A DNA stretch of 64,000 nt from Streptomyces sp. NBC_00376 (GCF_036077095.1 NZ_CP107962.1:124001-188000), one strand, 5' to 3'. Positions 1 to 9,330 are shown, numbered from the stretch's first letter. The notes: generated from the sequence alone by a model not told the origin. Numbers and translations: made by a program.

Positions 1-1
1 C

Positions 2-430
2 GAGGCGGTCAAGGCTCCCGAGCAGGGGGCCCGGTGCGCACTGAGCGGGGGCGAGTGGCTGAGCTACTACGACGAGGTCACCGTGAACGCGGCCACCAAG
101 CTCGACATCGACCACGTCGTACCGCTCGCCGAAGCCTGGGACTCCGGAGCCTCGAAGTGGGACGCGGACCGGCGCGAGCAGTACGCCAACGATCTCGGCG
201 CCGACCGGTCGCTGGTCGCCGTCACCGCGAAGACCAACAGGAGCAAAGCCGACCGGGACCCGGCCGAATGGCTCCCGCCGGCCGCGTCCGCACAGTGCAC
301 CTACAGTGCCGACTGGGTGGGCACCAAGCTCCGCTGGAAGCTCACCGCGGACGACAAGGAGCGCGCAGCCCTGGAGAAGCTGGCCAAGAACTGCGCGGAC
401 ACCGTCGTGAAGTACGAGGTCGCCCCCTGA
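2..430 (+). CDS. HNH endonuclease family protein (GmrSD-C/DUF1524), 3' end only
   Basis: The reading frame is open from base 2 to the stop at 428-430, so the 5' end lies outside the window. The visible 142 residues carry the GmrSD C-terminal/DUF1524 HNH signature: LDIDHVVPLAEAW, then ANDL and an N-R-S-K-A-D-R-D-P segment, followed by a W-L-P-P and Cys-containing tail. Family members of this type are usually secreted and about 200-230 residues long. The complete paralogue is at 43081-43770 and a short stump of a third copy is at 60868-60952. An internal GTG at 83 is not the true start because the conserved G-x-W-x-SYYD segment lies upstream of it. Confidence 0.85.
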   Translation, partial: EAVKAPEQGARCALSGGEWLSYYDEVTVNAATKLDIDHVVPLAEAWDSGASKWDADRREQYANDLGADRSLVAVTAKTNRSKADRDPAEWLPPAASAQCTYSADWVGTKLRWKLTADDKERAALEKLAKNCADTVVKYEVAP

Positions 431-452
431 CCAGCAGTCAGGCACGGCACCC

Positions 453-1002
453 TCACCGCATCCGGACCACGGTGAGGGTGCCGTGCCGGCCGGGCCCGGC
501 CAGCACCTCCACGACCAGATCCGTCTCCACCCGCATATACGACTCGCCCTCCGCCCGCCGCTCCCCCACCACCGCCGCACCGTCCAGAACTTCACCGACA
601 CGAGCCGCGAGAACCGGCTCCAGGCGAGCCGACACCCTCACCGGCCCACCCTCGTCCCCCACCGCAAGGACCAGATGCTGCGGTCTCAGTCGGGGACCGG
701 TGAACCCCAGGACCAGGGCGTCGAGTGTGTCCGCGTGCCGTACTTTCACCACCCCCTGCGTCGCCCCGACGGATAGCTTGCCCTGCCCCGTTTGCAGACG
801 ATCCCCTCGATGCCCTGCTCCCGCAGGGCGTCATACCAGAGCACGGCCACATCCCGGTCATCGGTCGCCGGGACAGCCTGGATCGGAGGCTCGACGTCGG
901 CGAGGAGCTCCAGGAGGAGGGCGCGGCGCTCGGTGTACGGGCGGCTTCGGCAGTCGCCGATCGCTGGGTCCGGGTGCTGCAGAACGTCCCAGCAGATATA
1001 GG
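453..1002 (-). pseudogene. ATP-dependent DNA ligase, 3' fragment
   Basis: Read on the minus strand from 1002, the frame gives YICWDVLQHPDP, RPYTERRALL, PPIQAVPATDDRDV and EGIVCKR. These match the adenylation-domain end (motif IV EGIVxK) of actinobacterial ATP-dependent DNA ligases. A one-base loss near 750 shifts the frame before motif V (KVRHADT) and the OB-fold, which continue to the stop at 453. The 5' part is cut at 1002/1003 by the terminal inverted repeat of an IS6-family element. The gene is therefore dead twice over: truncated and frameshifted. It belongs with the other end-joining stumps at 6947, 41846 and 44038. Confidence 0.75.
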
Positions 1003-1433
1003 GGCACTGTCAGGTTGAGTGAGTGGTCTCCGGGCTGGAATGGTGGCCGGGGATCGTTCGGGAGGAGCTGGTGGTGGAGGGCGCCGGGGAAGGGCCGTCG
1101 TACAAGGGGCTCCGGTTCCCGGCGGAGGTCATCTCTCACGCAGTATGGCTGTACCACCGCTTCCCGCTCTCCTCCCGCGAAGTCGAGGAGCTGCTCCTGG
1201 CCCGCGGGATCACCGTCTCCCATGAGGCGATCCGCCGGTGGTGCGACCGGTTCGGCCCCCGCTACGCGGCCGCCCTGCGCCGCCGCCGGCCCCAGGCCGG
1301 CGACAAGCGGCACCTGGACGAGGTGTTCCTGAAGATCAACGGGGTGCGGCACTACCTGTGGCGGGCCGTGGACCAGGACGGCACTGCCCTCGACATCCTG
1401 CTGCAGTCCAAGAGGGACGCGAAGGCCGCGAAG
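1003..1433 (+). mobile_element. IS6-family element, 5' part (copy A)
   Basis: The segment opens with the IS6-type end GGCACTGTCAGGTTGAG at 1003, directly against the ligase stump. The transposase frame from about 1023 runs through YKGLRFPAEVISHAVWLYHR, EAIRRWCDRFG and HLDEVFLKINGVRHYLWRAVDQDG, the N-terminal HTH and first catalytic Asp region of IS6 transposases. It stops being homologous at 1433, where the end of a second IS6 copy (GGCACTGTCACG) begins. The C-terminal half is missing here. Confidence 0.85.
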
Positions 1434-1733
1434 GGCACTGTCACGTTGACTGACCGGCCTGGGATGATCTTCTGGTTGGTCGTGCTGGGAGGGGTCGTCC
1501 GTGGACAGCGCGCCGCCGTCGTACAAGGGGCACCGGTACCCGGTGGAGATCATCGCGCACTGCGTGTGGCTGTACTTCCGTTTCCCGCTGTCGTTCCGCG
1601 AGATCGAGGAGCTGATGCTCGAGCGCGGCGTGCTCGTCTCCCACGAGACGGTCCGCCGCTGGTGTACGAAGTTCGGGCAGGCCTACGCCAACGGCCTGCG
1701 CCGCCGGCGTGTGCACCCTGGCGACAAGTGGCT
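1434..1733 (+). mobile_element. IS6-family element, 5' part (copy B)
   Basis: A second IS6 terminus (GGCACTGTCACGTTGAC) starts at 1434. It is followed by a transposase start at 1501 (YKGHRYPVEIIAHCVWLYF, ETVRRWCTKFGQ) that runs to GDKW at 1733. There the reading frame is interrupted by an IS110 element. The next codons of the same transposase (HLDEV) reappear at 3171-3186, after which the sequence changes to an IS982 fragment. Copy B is inserted into copy A, giving nested IS6 pieces. Confidence 0.8.
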
Positions 1734-3170
1734 CTACCTTCTTGAACGGGTTGGTCCTCCCGTTCGTAGGGTGAGGACACCCAGGGGAGCTGGGTGTGGC
1801 TGACAAGTGGCTGCCGTTCGTGGCTTCAGGTGCTTGGCCGCCTGGCTCCCCACGACGACTCGGCCGCCGATTGGGAAGTGCGAACAAGTCGCTGTGTAGA
1901 GCAATGCCGGCGAGGTCGTCCGTGGTACGCAAGGCATGTACGACCGAATGGAGCACGATGAGCCGGATATGGGCGGGAACCGACTGCGGCAAGACCCACC
2001 ACCACTGCCTGGTCCTGGACAGCGAGGGCGACACGCTGCTGTCGCGTCGGGTGGCCAACGACGAGCCGGAACTGCTGAAGCTGATCGGTGACGTCCTGGA
2101 CCTCGCCGACGGCGGCAAGACGACCTGGGCGCTTGACATGACCGGCGGCGAGCCCGGCCTGCTGATCGCCCTTCTGGTCAACCATGGCCAGGAGCTCGTC
2201 TACATCCCCGGTATCGCGGTCAACCGGGCCACCGACAGCTACCGCGGCCAGGGCAAGACGGACGCCCGTGACGCCCGCGTGATCGCCGACCAGGCCCGGA
2301 TGCGCCGCGACCTCCAGCCGATCCGCCCCGGCGACGAAGCCACGCTCGAGCTGCGGCTGCTGACCGACCACCGCGTCGATCTGGTCGCCGACCGCACCCG
2401 CACCACCAACCGGCTCAAGGCCCTGCTGAACAGCATGTTTCCGGCCCTGGAACGGGCCCTCGACCTGGGTAACGTCGGCCCGCTGGTGCTGCTAACCGGT
2501 TACCAGACACCGGCAGCGATCCGCCGCGCGGGCAGTCGGCGGCTGACCGCCTGGCTGCGCAACCGCAAGGTCTGCAACGCTGCTGCCCTCGCCGAGAAGG
2601 TGGTTGAGGCCGCCGAGCGCCAGCACACCGCCGTCGTGGGTGAGAAGGCCATCGCGAAGATGGTGCACACCCTCGCCAAGGAGGTGATGGTCCTCAACGA
2701 GAAGATCACCGAGACCGACAAACTCATCGAGGGCCGGTTTCGCGAACACGAACTGGCCGACGTGATCCAGTCCATGCCCGGCATCGGCACGATCCTCGGT
2801 GCCGAGTTCCTCGTCGCCGTCGGCGGCAGCCTGGACGCCTTCCCCACGGCCGACCGGCTCGCGGCCTTCGCCGGCGTGGTCCCCGCCCCACGCGACTCCG
2901 GCCAGGTCAGCGGTAACGACCACCGACCGACGAGATACCACCGTCGCCTGCAGCGCGTCTTCTACATCTCCGCGCTGGTCAGCGTCCAACGAGACCCCAA
3001 CTCACGGAAGTTTTACGACCGCAAGCGCGCCGAGGGGAAACGGCACGTCCAGGCCGTCCTCGCGCTCGCACGCCGTCGCGTCAACGTCCTGTGGGCTCTG
3101 ATCCGTGACCGACGGTGCTACCAGGTCATACCCTCAGTGACGACGGCGGCTTGACATCGGCATTGGGAAG
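1734..3170 (+). mobile_element. IS110-family insertion sequence
   Basis: The limits are inferred from the interrupted IS6 transposase: the codons for GDKW end at 1733 and those for HLDEV resume at 3171. The segment contains one intact IS110-type transposase gene plus about 220 bases upstream and 16 downstream. No terminal inverted repeats are visible, as expected for IS110 elements, which carry non-coding ends that in this family can encode a bridge RNA. The 5' non-coding stretch 1734-1957 would be the place to look for such an RNA. Confidence 0.7.
1958..3154 (+). CDS. IS110-family transposase
   Basis: This 398-residue protein starts at ATG 1958; upstream in-frame codons are non-homologous. 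The N-terminal DEDD domain shows IWAGTDCGKTHHHC (first Asp), LDMTGGEPGLL and GQGKTDARDARVIADQA (last Asp pair). The C-terminal Tnp_20 domain has IQSMPGIGTILGAEFL and FAGVVPAPRDSGQ. Length and domain order are normal for the family. No frameshift or internal stop is seen, so the enzyme may be active. IS110 enzymes excise and insert the element as a circle. Confidence 0.93.
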   Translation: MSRIWAGTDCGKTHHHCLVLDSEGDTLLSRRVANDEPELLKLIGDVLDLADGGKTTWALDMTGGEPGLLIALLVNHGQELVYIPGIAVNRATDSYRGQGKTDARDARVIADQARMRRDLQPIRPGDEATLELRLLTDHRVDLVADRTRTTNRLKALLNSMFPALERALDLGNVGPLVLLTGYQTPAAIRRAGSRRLTAWLRNRKVCNAAALAEKVVEAAERQHTAVVGEKAIAKMVHTLAKEVMVLNEKITETDKLIEGRFREHELADVIQSMPGIGTILGAEFLVAVGGSLDAFPTADRLAAFAGVVPAPRDSGQVSGNDHRPTRYHRRLQRVFYISALVSVQRDPNSRKFYDRKRAEGKRHVQAVLALARRRVNVLWALIRDRRCYQVIPSVTTAA

Positions 3171-3186
3171 CACCTGGACGAGGTCT

Positions 3187-3320
3187 ATCGTTTTGAGACG
3201 AACGACGTGGACACCCTCGCGACAGCACTCTATGCGACGACCGACGACATGCTGAAGGAGCATCCCGACCTGGCGCCGTGGCGCCCGCCGGTCGGCATTA
3301 CGCCCCGCCTGAGCGATGGA
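3187..3320 (+). pseudogene. IS982-family transposase N-terminal fragment
   Basis: The frame gives LATALYATTDDMLKEHPDL and APWRPPVGITPRLSD, which is the opening of actinobacterial IS982-family transposases. Homology ends after about 45 residues, and the frame then runs into a non-homologous Gly/Ala-rich tail. It is joined directly to the short IS6 segment 3171-3186. It is a stump without a catalytic domain. Confidence 0.65.
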
Positions 3321-3465
3321 GGAACGGCGTCGGCCGCGCGCCTTGGACCGGAAGGCGCGGGTGGGCCGGGGCTGCGGCCTGCGCCGTACTGATCCCGAGA
3401 TGCGGGCCTGCGCGGCCCGGGGGACGGTGAAGTGAGGCATTGACCATCACTCTCTCTGGAGAATC

Positions 3466-3738
3466 ATGATCGTCAAGATGCTGCATGAAAAGGGCCTGAC
3501 GTCCGAGCACGCCTACTGCGCTGGCTTCCTGTCGGTCGGTTTGGCCGTCGCCTCTTGGTTCGGATCGATGAAAGTCGAACCTTTGGGGTTGGCACGCGCG
3601 GACCGGTGGGGCATCTTCGTCGGCGAGTGGGCACCCACGTTCTTCGCGATCGGCCTGGCCCTTGCGAACTACGAACGCGAGAGCGACCTCGACTTCGGCC
3701 AAGAACCGCTGCTCAACGCAGAGCCGCCTGAGCCCTGA
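3466..3738 (+). CDS. Small two-helix membrane protein
   Basis: A 90-residue product starting at ATG 3466, with CTGGAGA upstream as ribosome binding site. Two hydrophobic segments are visible, around residues 17-35 (FLSVGLAVASW) and 49-66 (GIFVGEWAPTFFAIGLAL), followed by an acidic cytoplasmic-type tail. I do not recognise a named family. The stretch 3320-3465 before it shows nothing else that can be supported. Confidence 0.7.
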   Translation: MIVKMLHEKGLTSEHAYCAGFLSVGLAVASWFGSMKVEPLGLARADRWGIFVGEWAPTFFAIGLALANYERESDLDFGQEPLLNAEPPEP

Positions 3739-3909
3739 CCCGGGATCGGACTTCTTGCGGGAGACGCTGTGCTGGTTGCGGTAGCGGGCCACCGCCAAGG
3801 AGCTGATGGCATAGACCGGCGGCGTTTCCTGTGGTCAGGACGGCGACGAGCACCCTCAGCTCCCGGAACGCCTCCAGCCACTCTTCGTTTCCCGGCGAAC
3901 GGAGGAGCC

Positions 3910-4461
3910 ATGTCGACCGAGACGCTCGTAGCGATCATCATCGCCGCGGTAGTGGTCGTGCTGCTGGTGTGTGCGTTTGTGGCCTGGAGGGTCACGCGCA
4001 GGCGTCATCTGAAGAAACAGTTCGGCCCTGAGTACGAACGGGTCGTGGAGGAGGAAGGGAGCCGCTCGGCCGGGGAACGGGAGCTGCGCGAACGGGAGCA
4101 GCGCCATGACGCGCTGGAGATCAAGCCGCTGTCGGCAGCGGATCGTGAAAAGTACGCCCAGGGCTGGAGCCAGGCCCAGGAGCGGTTCGTGGACCGGCCC
4201 GAGGAGGCGGTCCACGAAGCCGACCGGCTCGTGACAGCGCTGATGAGCGAGCGCGGCTATCCGACCAAGGGGTTCGAGCAGCAGGCCAGCGATCTCTCGG
4301 TCGAGCACGGACAGGCGCTGGAGAACTACCGCTCCGCCCATGAGGTCAGCGACCGCAGCAGCCGTCACCAGGCCACCACGGAGGAGCTGCGGAGCGCAAT
4401 GGTCCGCTACCGGACCCTGTTCGACGAGCTGCTCCACGACGGCCACCGGCCGCAAGGGTAG
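3910..4461 (+). CDS. Membrane-anchored helical protein, unknown function
   Basis: The 183-residue protein starts at ATG 3910 behind GGAGGAG. One N-terminal transmembrane helix (about residues 6-26, LVAIIIAAVVVVLLVCAFVA) is followed by a basic stop-transfer RRRHLKK and a long, charged, mostly helical region. The C-terminal part has the pattern F-V-D-R-P-E-E-A-V-H-E-A-D-R-L-V and R-x-A-M-V-R-Y-R-x-L-F-D-E-L-L. The same pattern recurs in the next gene, so the two are probably related and co-transcribed (52-64 bases apart). This domain is common in Streptomyces without known function. Confidence 0.8.
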   Translation: MSTETLVAIIIAAVVVVLLVCAFVAWRVTRRRHLKKQFGPEYERVVEEEGSRSAGERELREREQRHDALEIKPLSAADREKYAQGWSQAQERFVDRPEEAVHEADRLVTALMSERGYPTKGFEQQASDLSVEHGQALENYRSAHEVSDRSSRHQATTEELRSAMVRYRTLFDELLHDGHRPQG

Positions 4462-4525
4462 TACCTGAGGATCCACTGCTCTCCTGGGCTGCACCGGCCA
4501 GGGGAACGATCGGATGGAGGCAGAG

Positions 4526-5002
4526 ATGACGGGAGACCGGGGCCCGCTGGGGTCCGAGACGAGGAGTCTGTCCACCGATGATCTGAGCGGTGCCCGCGAC
4601 GCAGCGGCCGAAGCTCCACCAGCCGCCTTCCCCGGGAAAGCCGCACCGGCCGGACGGCCCCCGGAAGCGGTCGATGAGGCGGAGCCCGCACCAGTACCCG
4701 GCGCCGGGGCGGGCCCGGCAGCGGACGAGGCGGCGGACGAACCGCTCCTTGGCAGCGAGCAGGAGGAGTTCCGCAGCAGGTGGCAGCGGATCCAGGGCGA
4801 CTTCGTGGATGACCCCCGCGAAGCGGTCGGCGCCGCGGACACCCTGGTCGCGGAGGTGATGCAGGAACTGGCCCGGACGTTCTCCGACCACAAACAGGCA
4901 CTGGAAGGGCAGTGGCAGCGGGGCGAGGAAGTGGCGACCGAGGATCTGCGCGTCGCCCTGCAGCGGTACCGCTCGTTCTTCAACCGGCTACTGAAGACGT
5001 GA
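4526..5002 (+). CDS. Soluble helical protein paired with the preceding gene
   Basis: I chose ATG 4526 because GGAGG lies just before it at 4515-4519; an in-frame ATG at 4514 lacks such a site. The product of about 158 residues has a disordered Ala/Pro/Glu-rich N-terminus. Its C-terminal domain has FVDDPREAVGAADTLVAEVM and LRVALQRYRSFFNRLL, matching the C-terminal pattern of the upstream membrane protein. There is no membrane segment. The pair may be an anchored and a free version of one helical domain. Confidence 0.75.
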   Translation: MTGDRGPLGSETRSLSTDDLSGARDAAAEAPPAAFPGKAAPAGRPPEAVDEAEPAPVPGAGAGPAADEAADEPLLGSEQEEFRSRWQRIQGDFVDDPREAVGAADTLVAEVMQELARTFSDHKQALEGQWQRGEEVATEDLRVALQRYRSFFNRLLKT

Positions 5003-5328
5003 ACCCGCCAACAGGGGCGGGAAACCGGCCTGATCGAAACCGCCCGCGACGCAGGGGCCATCTGGCCCGGCCCCGCCGGAACCACCGGCGAACAATGCGT
5101 CCTGGCCACGCGCGAACGTCGGGCCACCAACCCGCACCACCGCGGCGCAATGCCGCCGGACCTACGGCGCATCGCCGGCCTCCCCCTCCCCCTCCTGCCA
5201 CCCGCCCCCATCTCGCAGCCGCTCACCCTGGCCTCGAGGAGCAGCTCGACGCCCTCGCGGACTCCGTCGCGCCCCCGCTTCCCCGGCTGACGAGCGCACC
5301 GATGTGCGGTCCGAGCGTCCCGGCGTCG
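5003..5328. other. Intergenic stretch, possible gene remnant
   Basis: A plus-strand frame without a start reads QQGRETGLIETARDAGAIWP and continues for about 90 codons, with composition like coding DNA for the first half only. I cannot assign it. It may be the tail of a lost gene. The end near 5323 is the 3' side of the VOC gene. Confidence 0.25.
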
Positions 5329-6099
5329 TCAGGTGTCGGAGACAGTGAAGAGTGCGCCGTCGCAGTCTCGGATGGCGAAGGCGGTGCTCGGGGCGCCGGC
5401 GGGTGAGGAAGCCAGTGAGGATTCACCTCCGGCCGTGACGGCGGCCGCCGCGGCCTGCTTGCTGTCTTCGACGTCGAAGTCGATGTTCCAACGGGGGCGG
5501 ATTCCTGGGTCCGGGTCGGTTTCGTCACCTCCGCCGTACAGGGTGGCGACGGTGCGCCCTCCGGTCTGGACGACGATGTGGTCCTGGGCGTACTCGACCG
5601 TGCAGCCGCCGGGCCGGGCCCAGCCAAAGACCTCTGCGTAGAAAATCGCGGCGTCGAACGCGTCACGGGTCCGCAGGTCCAGACGGACCGGGACGCCGCC
5701 CTGCTCTGCCGGCCAAGACAGGGCCGGGCCCTCCCAGAAGCCGAACACGGCGCCGTCCCGGTCGGCGGCGATCCCGGCACGGCCCTCGCCCAGGGCGAGC
5801 GGGCCCACGGCGAGCGTGGCACCGCGCTCGCTGATCCGGGCGGCTGTCTCGTCCGCGTCCCTGACGGCGAAGTACGGGGTCCAGACGGCCGGATGGCCAC
5901 CACCTGGGCAGCACCCGATCCCGGCGACCGGATTGCCGTGCGCCAGAGCCACCGAGAAGTCACTGCCGAGTGGGCTGGGCCTGAACGCCCAGCCCATGAC
6001 ACCGGAGTAGAAGGACTGCGCAGCGTGCAGGTCCTGCGCCATCAGGTTCACCCAGCAGGGCGCACCGGCTACCGGCACGGTTCCTTCGAGGATCGGCAC
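5329..6099 (-). CDS. VOC family protein with two glyoxalase-like domains
   Basis: The 256-residue protein starts at ATG 6099. It contains two tandem vicinal-oxygen-chelate modules. The first (about residues 12-125) begins APCWVNLMAQDLHAAQSFYSG and ends FGFWEG. The second (about 138-255) begins VRLDLRTRDAFDAAIFYAEV and ends CDGALFTVSD. This is the layout of the Streptomyces and mycobacterial Cfp30B-like two-domain proteins. Substrate and metal use cannot be read from the sequence. It is followed on the same strand, 17 bases upstream, by the hemerythrin gene. Confidence 0.9.
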   Translation of the reverse strand: MPILEGTVPVAGAPCWVNLMAQDLHAAQSFYSGVMGWAFRPSPLGSDFSVALAHGNPVAGIGCCPGGGHPAVWTPYFAVRDADETAARISERGATLAVGPLALGEGRAGIAADRDGAVFGFWEGPALSWPAEQGGVPVRLDLRTRDAFDAAIFYAEVFGWARPGGCTVEYAQDHIVVQTGGRTVATLYGGGDETDPDPGIRPRWNIDFDVEDSKQAAAAAVTAGGESSLASSPAGAPSTAFAIRDCDGALFTVSDT

Positions 6100-6116
6100 T
6101 CGATGCTCCTGCGGGT

Positions 6117-6680
6117 TCAGCGGGCGGTGATGCGGAGCAGTTCGCGTACGCGGTCCACCAGCCCGGCTCCGGGGACGAGGATTCGGTTGGCGGGCGGGAG
6201 GTTCGGGAGCAAGGGGTAGGGGCGGGTGGGGGCGGTCTCCCTGGCCCGGCGTACCAGCCGGCCGAGTTCGTCCAGTTCCTCGGGCAGGATGGCAGCTGCG
6301 AGTTTCGGGAACAATTCGTGCTCTTCCTCGCGCACGTGGGAGGCGACCTCTAACTTCAGCTTCGCGATCGTGTCGTTGAACTGAGGATCACCAACGCTCA
6401 AGTCTTCGAGATCCCTGAGCATCTGCTCGACTCGGGCGTGATCGGCGAGTTCCTTGTCGGCCAGTGCCGCGCCGTGCGGTACATGCTCGCGGACCGCGGG
6501 ATAGAGGTGCCGTTCCTCGGCGACCGTGTGCCGTACCAGTTCTGCGGTCAGACGGTCCGCGAGCTCCCGGCGCCGGGGGTGATCGACTGGCTGCAGCTCG
6601 ATCTGCGAGAACAGGTCCTCCAGCTCACGGTGATCGGCCGCGAGCTCCGCGATCACATCGCCACCAGGTTCCATCGCCAC
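6117..6680 (-). CDS. Hemerythrin domain-containing protein
   Basis: I placed the start at GTG 6680 (MAMEPGG...), because AGGAGAGG lies eight bases before it; ATG 6674 is the alternative. The 187-residue product has the HHE pattern for a di-iron site: DHRELEDLF, HTVAEERHLYPAV, DHARVEQM and HVREEEHELFPKL. The last third is Pro-rich with a C-terminal basic helix. Such proteins bind di-iron and are linked to oxygen, NO or redox sensing. The same frame stays open to 8057, but that extension is only a shadow of other genes. Confidence 0.9.
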   Translation of the reverse strand: MAMEPGGDVIAELAADHRELEDLFSQIELQPVDHPRRRELADRLTAELVRHTVAEERHLYPAVREHVPHGAALADKELADHARVEQMLRDLEDLSVGDPQFNDTIAKLKLEVASHVREEEHELFPKLAAAILPEELDELGRLVRRARETAPTRPYPLLPNLPPANRILVPGAGLVDRVRELLRITAR

Positions 6681-6946
6681 ACAGCACCTCTCCTGGGGAA
6701 TCATCGCCCCTCGAGGGGAGGGTGCAAGCACACAGACAACACATCCCGGGGCGCAGAACCGGCGCCACGCGCGCGGGAATCGCACCGTACTCACCTCCCC
6801 GGCCCTGCGATCACCACCGTCCCGCGCAAGGATGGGACTACGGGCGGTGGCCCGGCCATGTCCTGCCCCCGGTCCCGATCGGGGGACACCTCCCCCAGGC
6901 ACGCCGGTCCACTTCCCGGCCCATAAGGAGGGGCCTGGAGGTACGG

Positions 6947-6966
6947 ATGCCGGAGCCCTTGTGGAC
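6947..6966 (+). pseudogene. Ku gene 5' stump (first copy)
   Basis: The sequence GCCTGGAGGTACGG precedes an ATG at 6947 that reads MPEPLW, then diverges. The same leader and start recur at 41846, where the reading goes on into the Ku signature GAISFGLV. The roughly 100 bases upstream of both starts also look alike. I infer that 6850-6966 is a copy of a ku upstream region plus seven codons. Alone it is too short to be certain. Confidence 0.45.
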
Positions 6967-7411
6967 ATGCCTTCCTCCACCGCCGACTGGATGGAGATGC
7001 CAGCAGTGGGCCGCGGCCTTAGTGGTCCGCTCCGGAAATCCCTCGGGGGTTGACGTGAGGTCAGATCATGTGTGGGTCCTGGATCGCCGTTTCGGGGTGT
7101 GGGGAAGCGGTCGGCCGCGGCCGGGCTCGCGCGGAGCCGTGCTCCTTCTGTGGCATCACCCGGAGAATCACCGTCCGCGGCACCAGTGCGTCGACTGCGG
7201 AGAGATAAGGGCCGTCGACCGTCGCCGCTCCCGGGCACGGTGCGTGGCCTGGGAGCGGCGATGCCTGGGATCTCCGGGTGCGAACTCATGTCGAGCTTGA
7301 ATCGCCCGTACGGGTTCACATGGGTCCGGAGAAGCGGCGCATGGGCATCGGCGTACGTCATGTCCGCGTAGTCGGGCCCAGCCTGCGACCTCGGAGGCTC
7401 CGGCGTGTCGG
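6967..7411. other. Non-coding stretch with a possible transposase tail
   Basis: There is no convincing gene. On the minus strand around 7262-7373 a frame reads ADMTYADAHAPLLRTHVNPYG followed by RFKLDM. This resembles the C-terminus of Tn3-type transposases in actinobacteria; the match is from memory and weak. The rest holds nothing I can support. Confidence 0.25.
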
Positions 7412-8605
7412 TCAGGCCGAGCGCAGGGCGTCTGTCGGGGACACCCTGGCTGCGCGCAGTGCCGGGTAGATTCCGGCGACGGCCGCCACCAGTACTGACA
7501 CCAGCGGTCCGGCGATGACCGTATAGAGCGGGATGGAGGCGGGCCAGCCCTGTGCGAGGGCGTAGCCGTAGACCGCGAGGCCGCCGACGAACAGCCCGCC
7601 GACTCCTCCGATGAGGCCCATCAGTACGGCCTCGATGAGGAACTGAACGGCGATCTGGCCGCCTCGGGCGCCCAGCGCGCGGCGCAGTCCGACTTCGCCG
7701 CGGCGTTCCATCACTCCCACGACCATGGTGTTGGCGATGCCGACGCCGCCCACGAGCAGGGCGACCGCGGCGAGGGCGAGGACGAGTCCGGTGAGGGAGT
7801 TCTTGGTCTCGGCCCGTGCCGTGTACAGGTCGGAAGGGCGGCTGACGGCGACCGTGCTCGGGTTGGCAGGATCGGCGGTGGCTCCGGCAACGGTCTGTAC
7901 GTCGGGGACGCGTTCGGGGTGGGCCCTGAGGTAGATCATGGCGGCGGTTCCGTCCGCGCCCAGGTGGGCGGTGGCCTGGGGCCAGCCGACCAGGGCGGCG
8001 GTGCCGAGCTCGGGTGCGAGCTCGTTCGGGGCCAGGATTCCGGTGACGACGAACCACTGTCCGCCCAGCCGGACCCGCTCACCAGGTGCGGTCACGCCGA
8101 GCCGGAGTGCGGCCTGGTCGCCGAGCACGGTCACCGGGAGGTTCTCGCTCGCCTTGTCCAGCCAGTGCCCGCTCTGCAGGGTGGCGTGCAGGACGTCGAG
8201 CAGGTTGAGCCGGGCGGCCAGCACGGTGAGGCTGTTGGTCTGTTGCGCCGGGACCAGGTCGTTGCGGTAGACCTGGGCTTTGGTGGCCCCGGTCGCGGTG
8301 ACCTGCTGCACGGGTGCGATGTTGGCGAGCATCTTCTCGGCCGTGGGCGGCAGCGGCACCGGCTTCTGATCGGCGCCGTTGCCGGGGGCGACGGTGATCA
8401 GGTTGGAGCCGAGCCGGTCCAGGCGCTCCAGCAGGTGCGCCTGGTTGGAGGCGGAGATCCCGGTCACAGCGATGACGGCGGCGATGCCCAGGGAGATACC
8501 GAGCGCGGACAGGGCGGAGCGCATCTTGCGCGTGCGTGGTCCGATCAGGCCGAGGCGCAGCGTGTCCGTCGGGCGCAGCCGGGTGCGTCGCAGGGGTGGC
8601 GTCAT
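7412..8605 (-). CDS. MacB-like ABC transporter permease
   Basis: The 397-residue protein has the FtsX/MacB layout. It has an N-terminal helix after [20 protein letters not shown], a long extracytoplasmic domain (about residues 60-270), and three C-terminal helices around [39 protein letters not shown] and [20 protein letters not shown]. The motif [17 protein letters not shown], typical of the MacB coupling helix, lies between them. The start codon overlaps the stop of the ATPase gene (ATGA, 8602-8605). It should export a peptide, lipid or antibiotic together with the next two genes. Confidence 0.93.
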   Translation of the reverse strand: MTPPLRRTRLRPTDTLRLGLIGPRTRKMRSALSALGISLGIAAVIAVTGISASNQAHLLERLDRLGSNLITVAPGNGADQKPVPLPPTAEKMLANIAPVQQVTATGATKAQVYRNDLVPAQQTNSLTVLAARLNLLDVLHATLQSGHWLDKASENLPVTVLGDQAALRLGVTAPGERVRLGGQWFVVTGILAPNELAPELGTAALVGWPQATAHLGADGTAAMIYLRAHPERVPDVQTVAGATADPANPSTVAVSRPSDLYTARAETKNSLTGLVLALAAVALLVGGVGIANTMVVGVMERRGEVGLRRALGARGGQIAVQFLIEAVLMGLIGGVGGLFVGGLAVYGYALAQGWPASIPLYTVIAGPLVSVLVAAVAGIYPALRAARVSPTDALRSA

Positions 8606-9330
8606 CGGGCAGCTCCTGCGGGGTGCGGGCCGCGTTCGTCGAAGTCGATGCGGCCGTCGTGGAGGGTGATTCGCCGGGGGAAGGAGGCGGCCAGTTCGCG
8701 GTCGTGGGTGATGACGACGACCGTGGTGCCGTTGGCGTTCAGGGTGCGCAGCAGTTCGACGACGGCGGCGCCGGAGACGCTGTCCAGGGCCCCGGTGGGT
8801 TCGTCGGCGAGCAGCAGTGCGGGGTTGCCGACGAGGGCGCGGGCGATGGCGACGCGCTGCTTCTCGCCACCGGAGAGCTGGTCGGGGTGGTGGCGGAGTC
8901 GGTGTCCGAGGCCCACCTCGCGCAGGGCTTCGGCAGCTCTGGCGCGCCGGAGTGAGGCGGGGGCGCCGCTGTAGAGGAGGCCGGTGGCGACGTTCTCGAC
9001 CGTGGTGAGCCCGGACAGCAGGAAGAACTGCTGGAAGACGAAGCCGATCCGGTGGGCGCGCAAGGCGGCCAGTTCGGGGTCGGAGAGCGCGGACAGGTCA
9101 CGTCCTTCGAAGCGCAGCTTCCCCGCAGTGGGCCGGTCGAGGGAGCCGAGCAGCGCGAGGAGCGTGGACTTGCCGGAGCCGGAGGGGCCGACGACGGCCA
9201 GGAGTTCCCCGGCTTCGACGGTGAGGTCGATGCCGTGCAGGATGCGCAGCGGCGGTGACCCCGGGTACTCCTTGGTGATGCCGGAGAGTTCAAGTACGGG
9301 TGCCCTGCCGGGTGGCTGATGGGGCATCAC
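8602..9330 (-). CDS. MacB-like ABC transporter ATP-binding protein
   Basis: A 242-residue ATPase with Walker [11 protein letters not shown]-loop [13 protein letters not shown], signature [15 protein letters not shown], Walker [13 protein letters not shown] and H-loop VITHDRE. Size and motifs fit the LolD/MacB subfamily. ATG 9330 overlaps the stop of the adaptor gene and its own stop overlaps the permease start, so the three are translationally coupled. Confidence 0.95.
   Translation of the reverse strand: MMPHQPPGRAPVLELSGITKEYPGSPPLRILHGIDLTVEAGELLAVVGPSGSGKSTLLALLGSLDRPTAGKLRFEGRDLSALSDPELAALRAHRIGFVFQQFFLLSGLTTVENVATGLLYSGAPASLRRARAAEALREVGLGHRLRHHPDQLSGGEKQRVAIARALVGNPALLLADEPTGALDSVSGAAVVELLRTLNANGTTVVVITHDRELAASFPRRITLHDGRIDFDERGPHPAGAAR

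Noticed and set aside
34..1332. 432-codon plus-strand open frame
   Set aside because: It is an Arg-rich shadow crossing the HNH gene, the ligase stump and the IS6 element in the wrong frame.
6117..8057. 646-codon open frame on the minus strand
   Set aside because: Only the last 187 codons code for the hemerythrin protein; the rest is Arg/Pro-rich and lies antisense or out of frame to other features.
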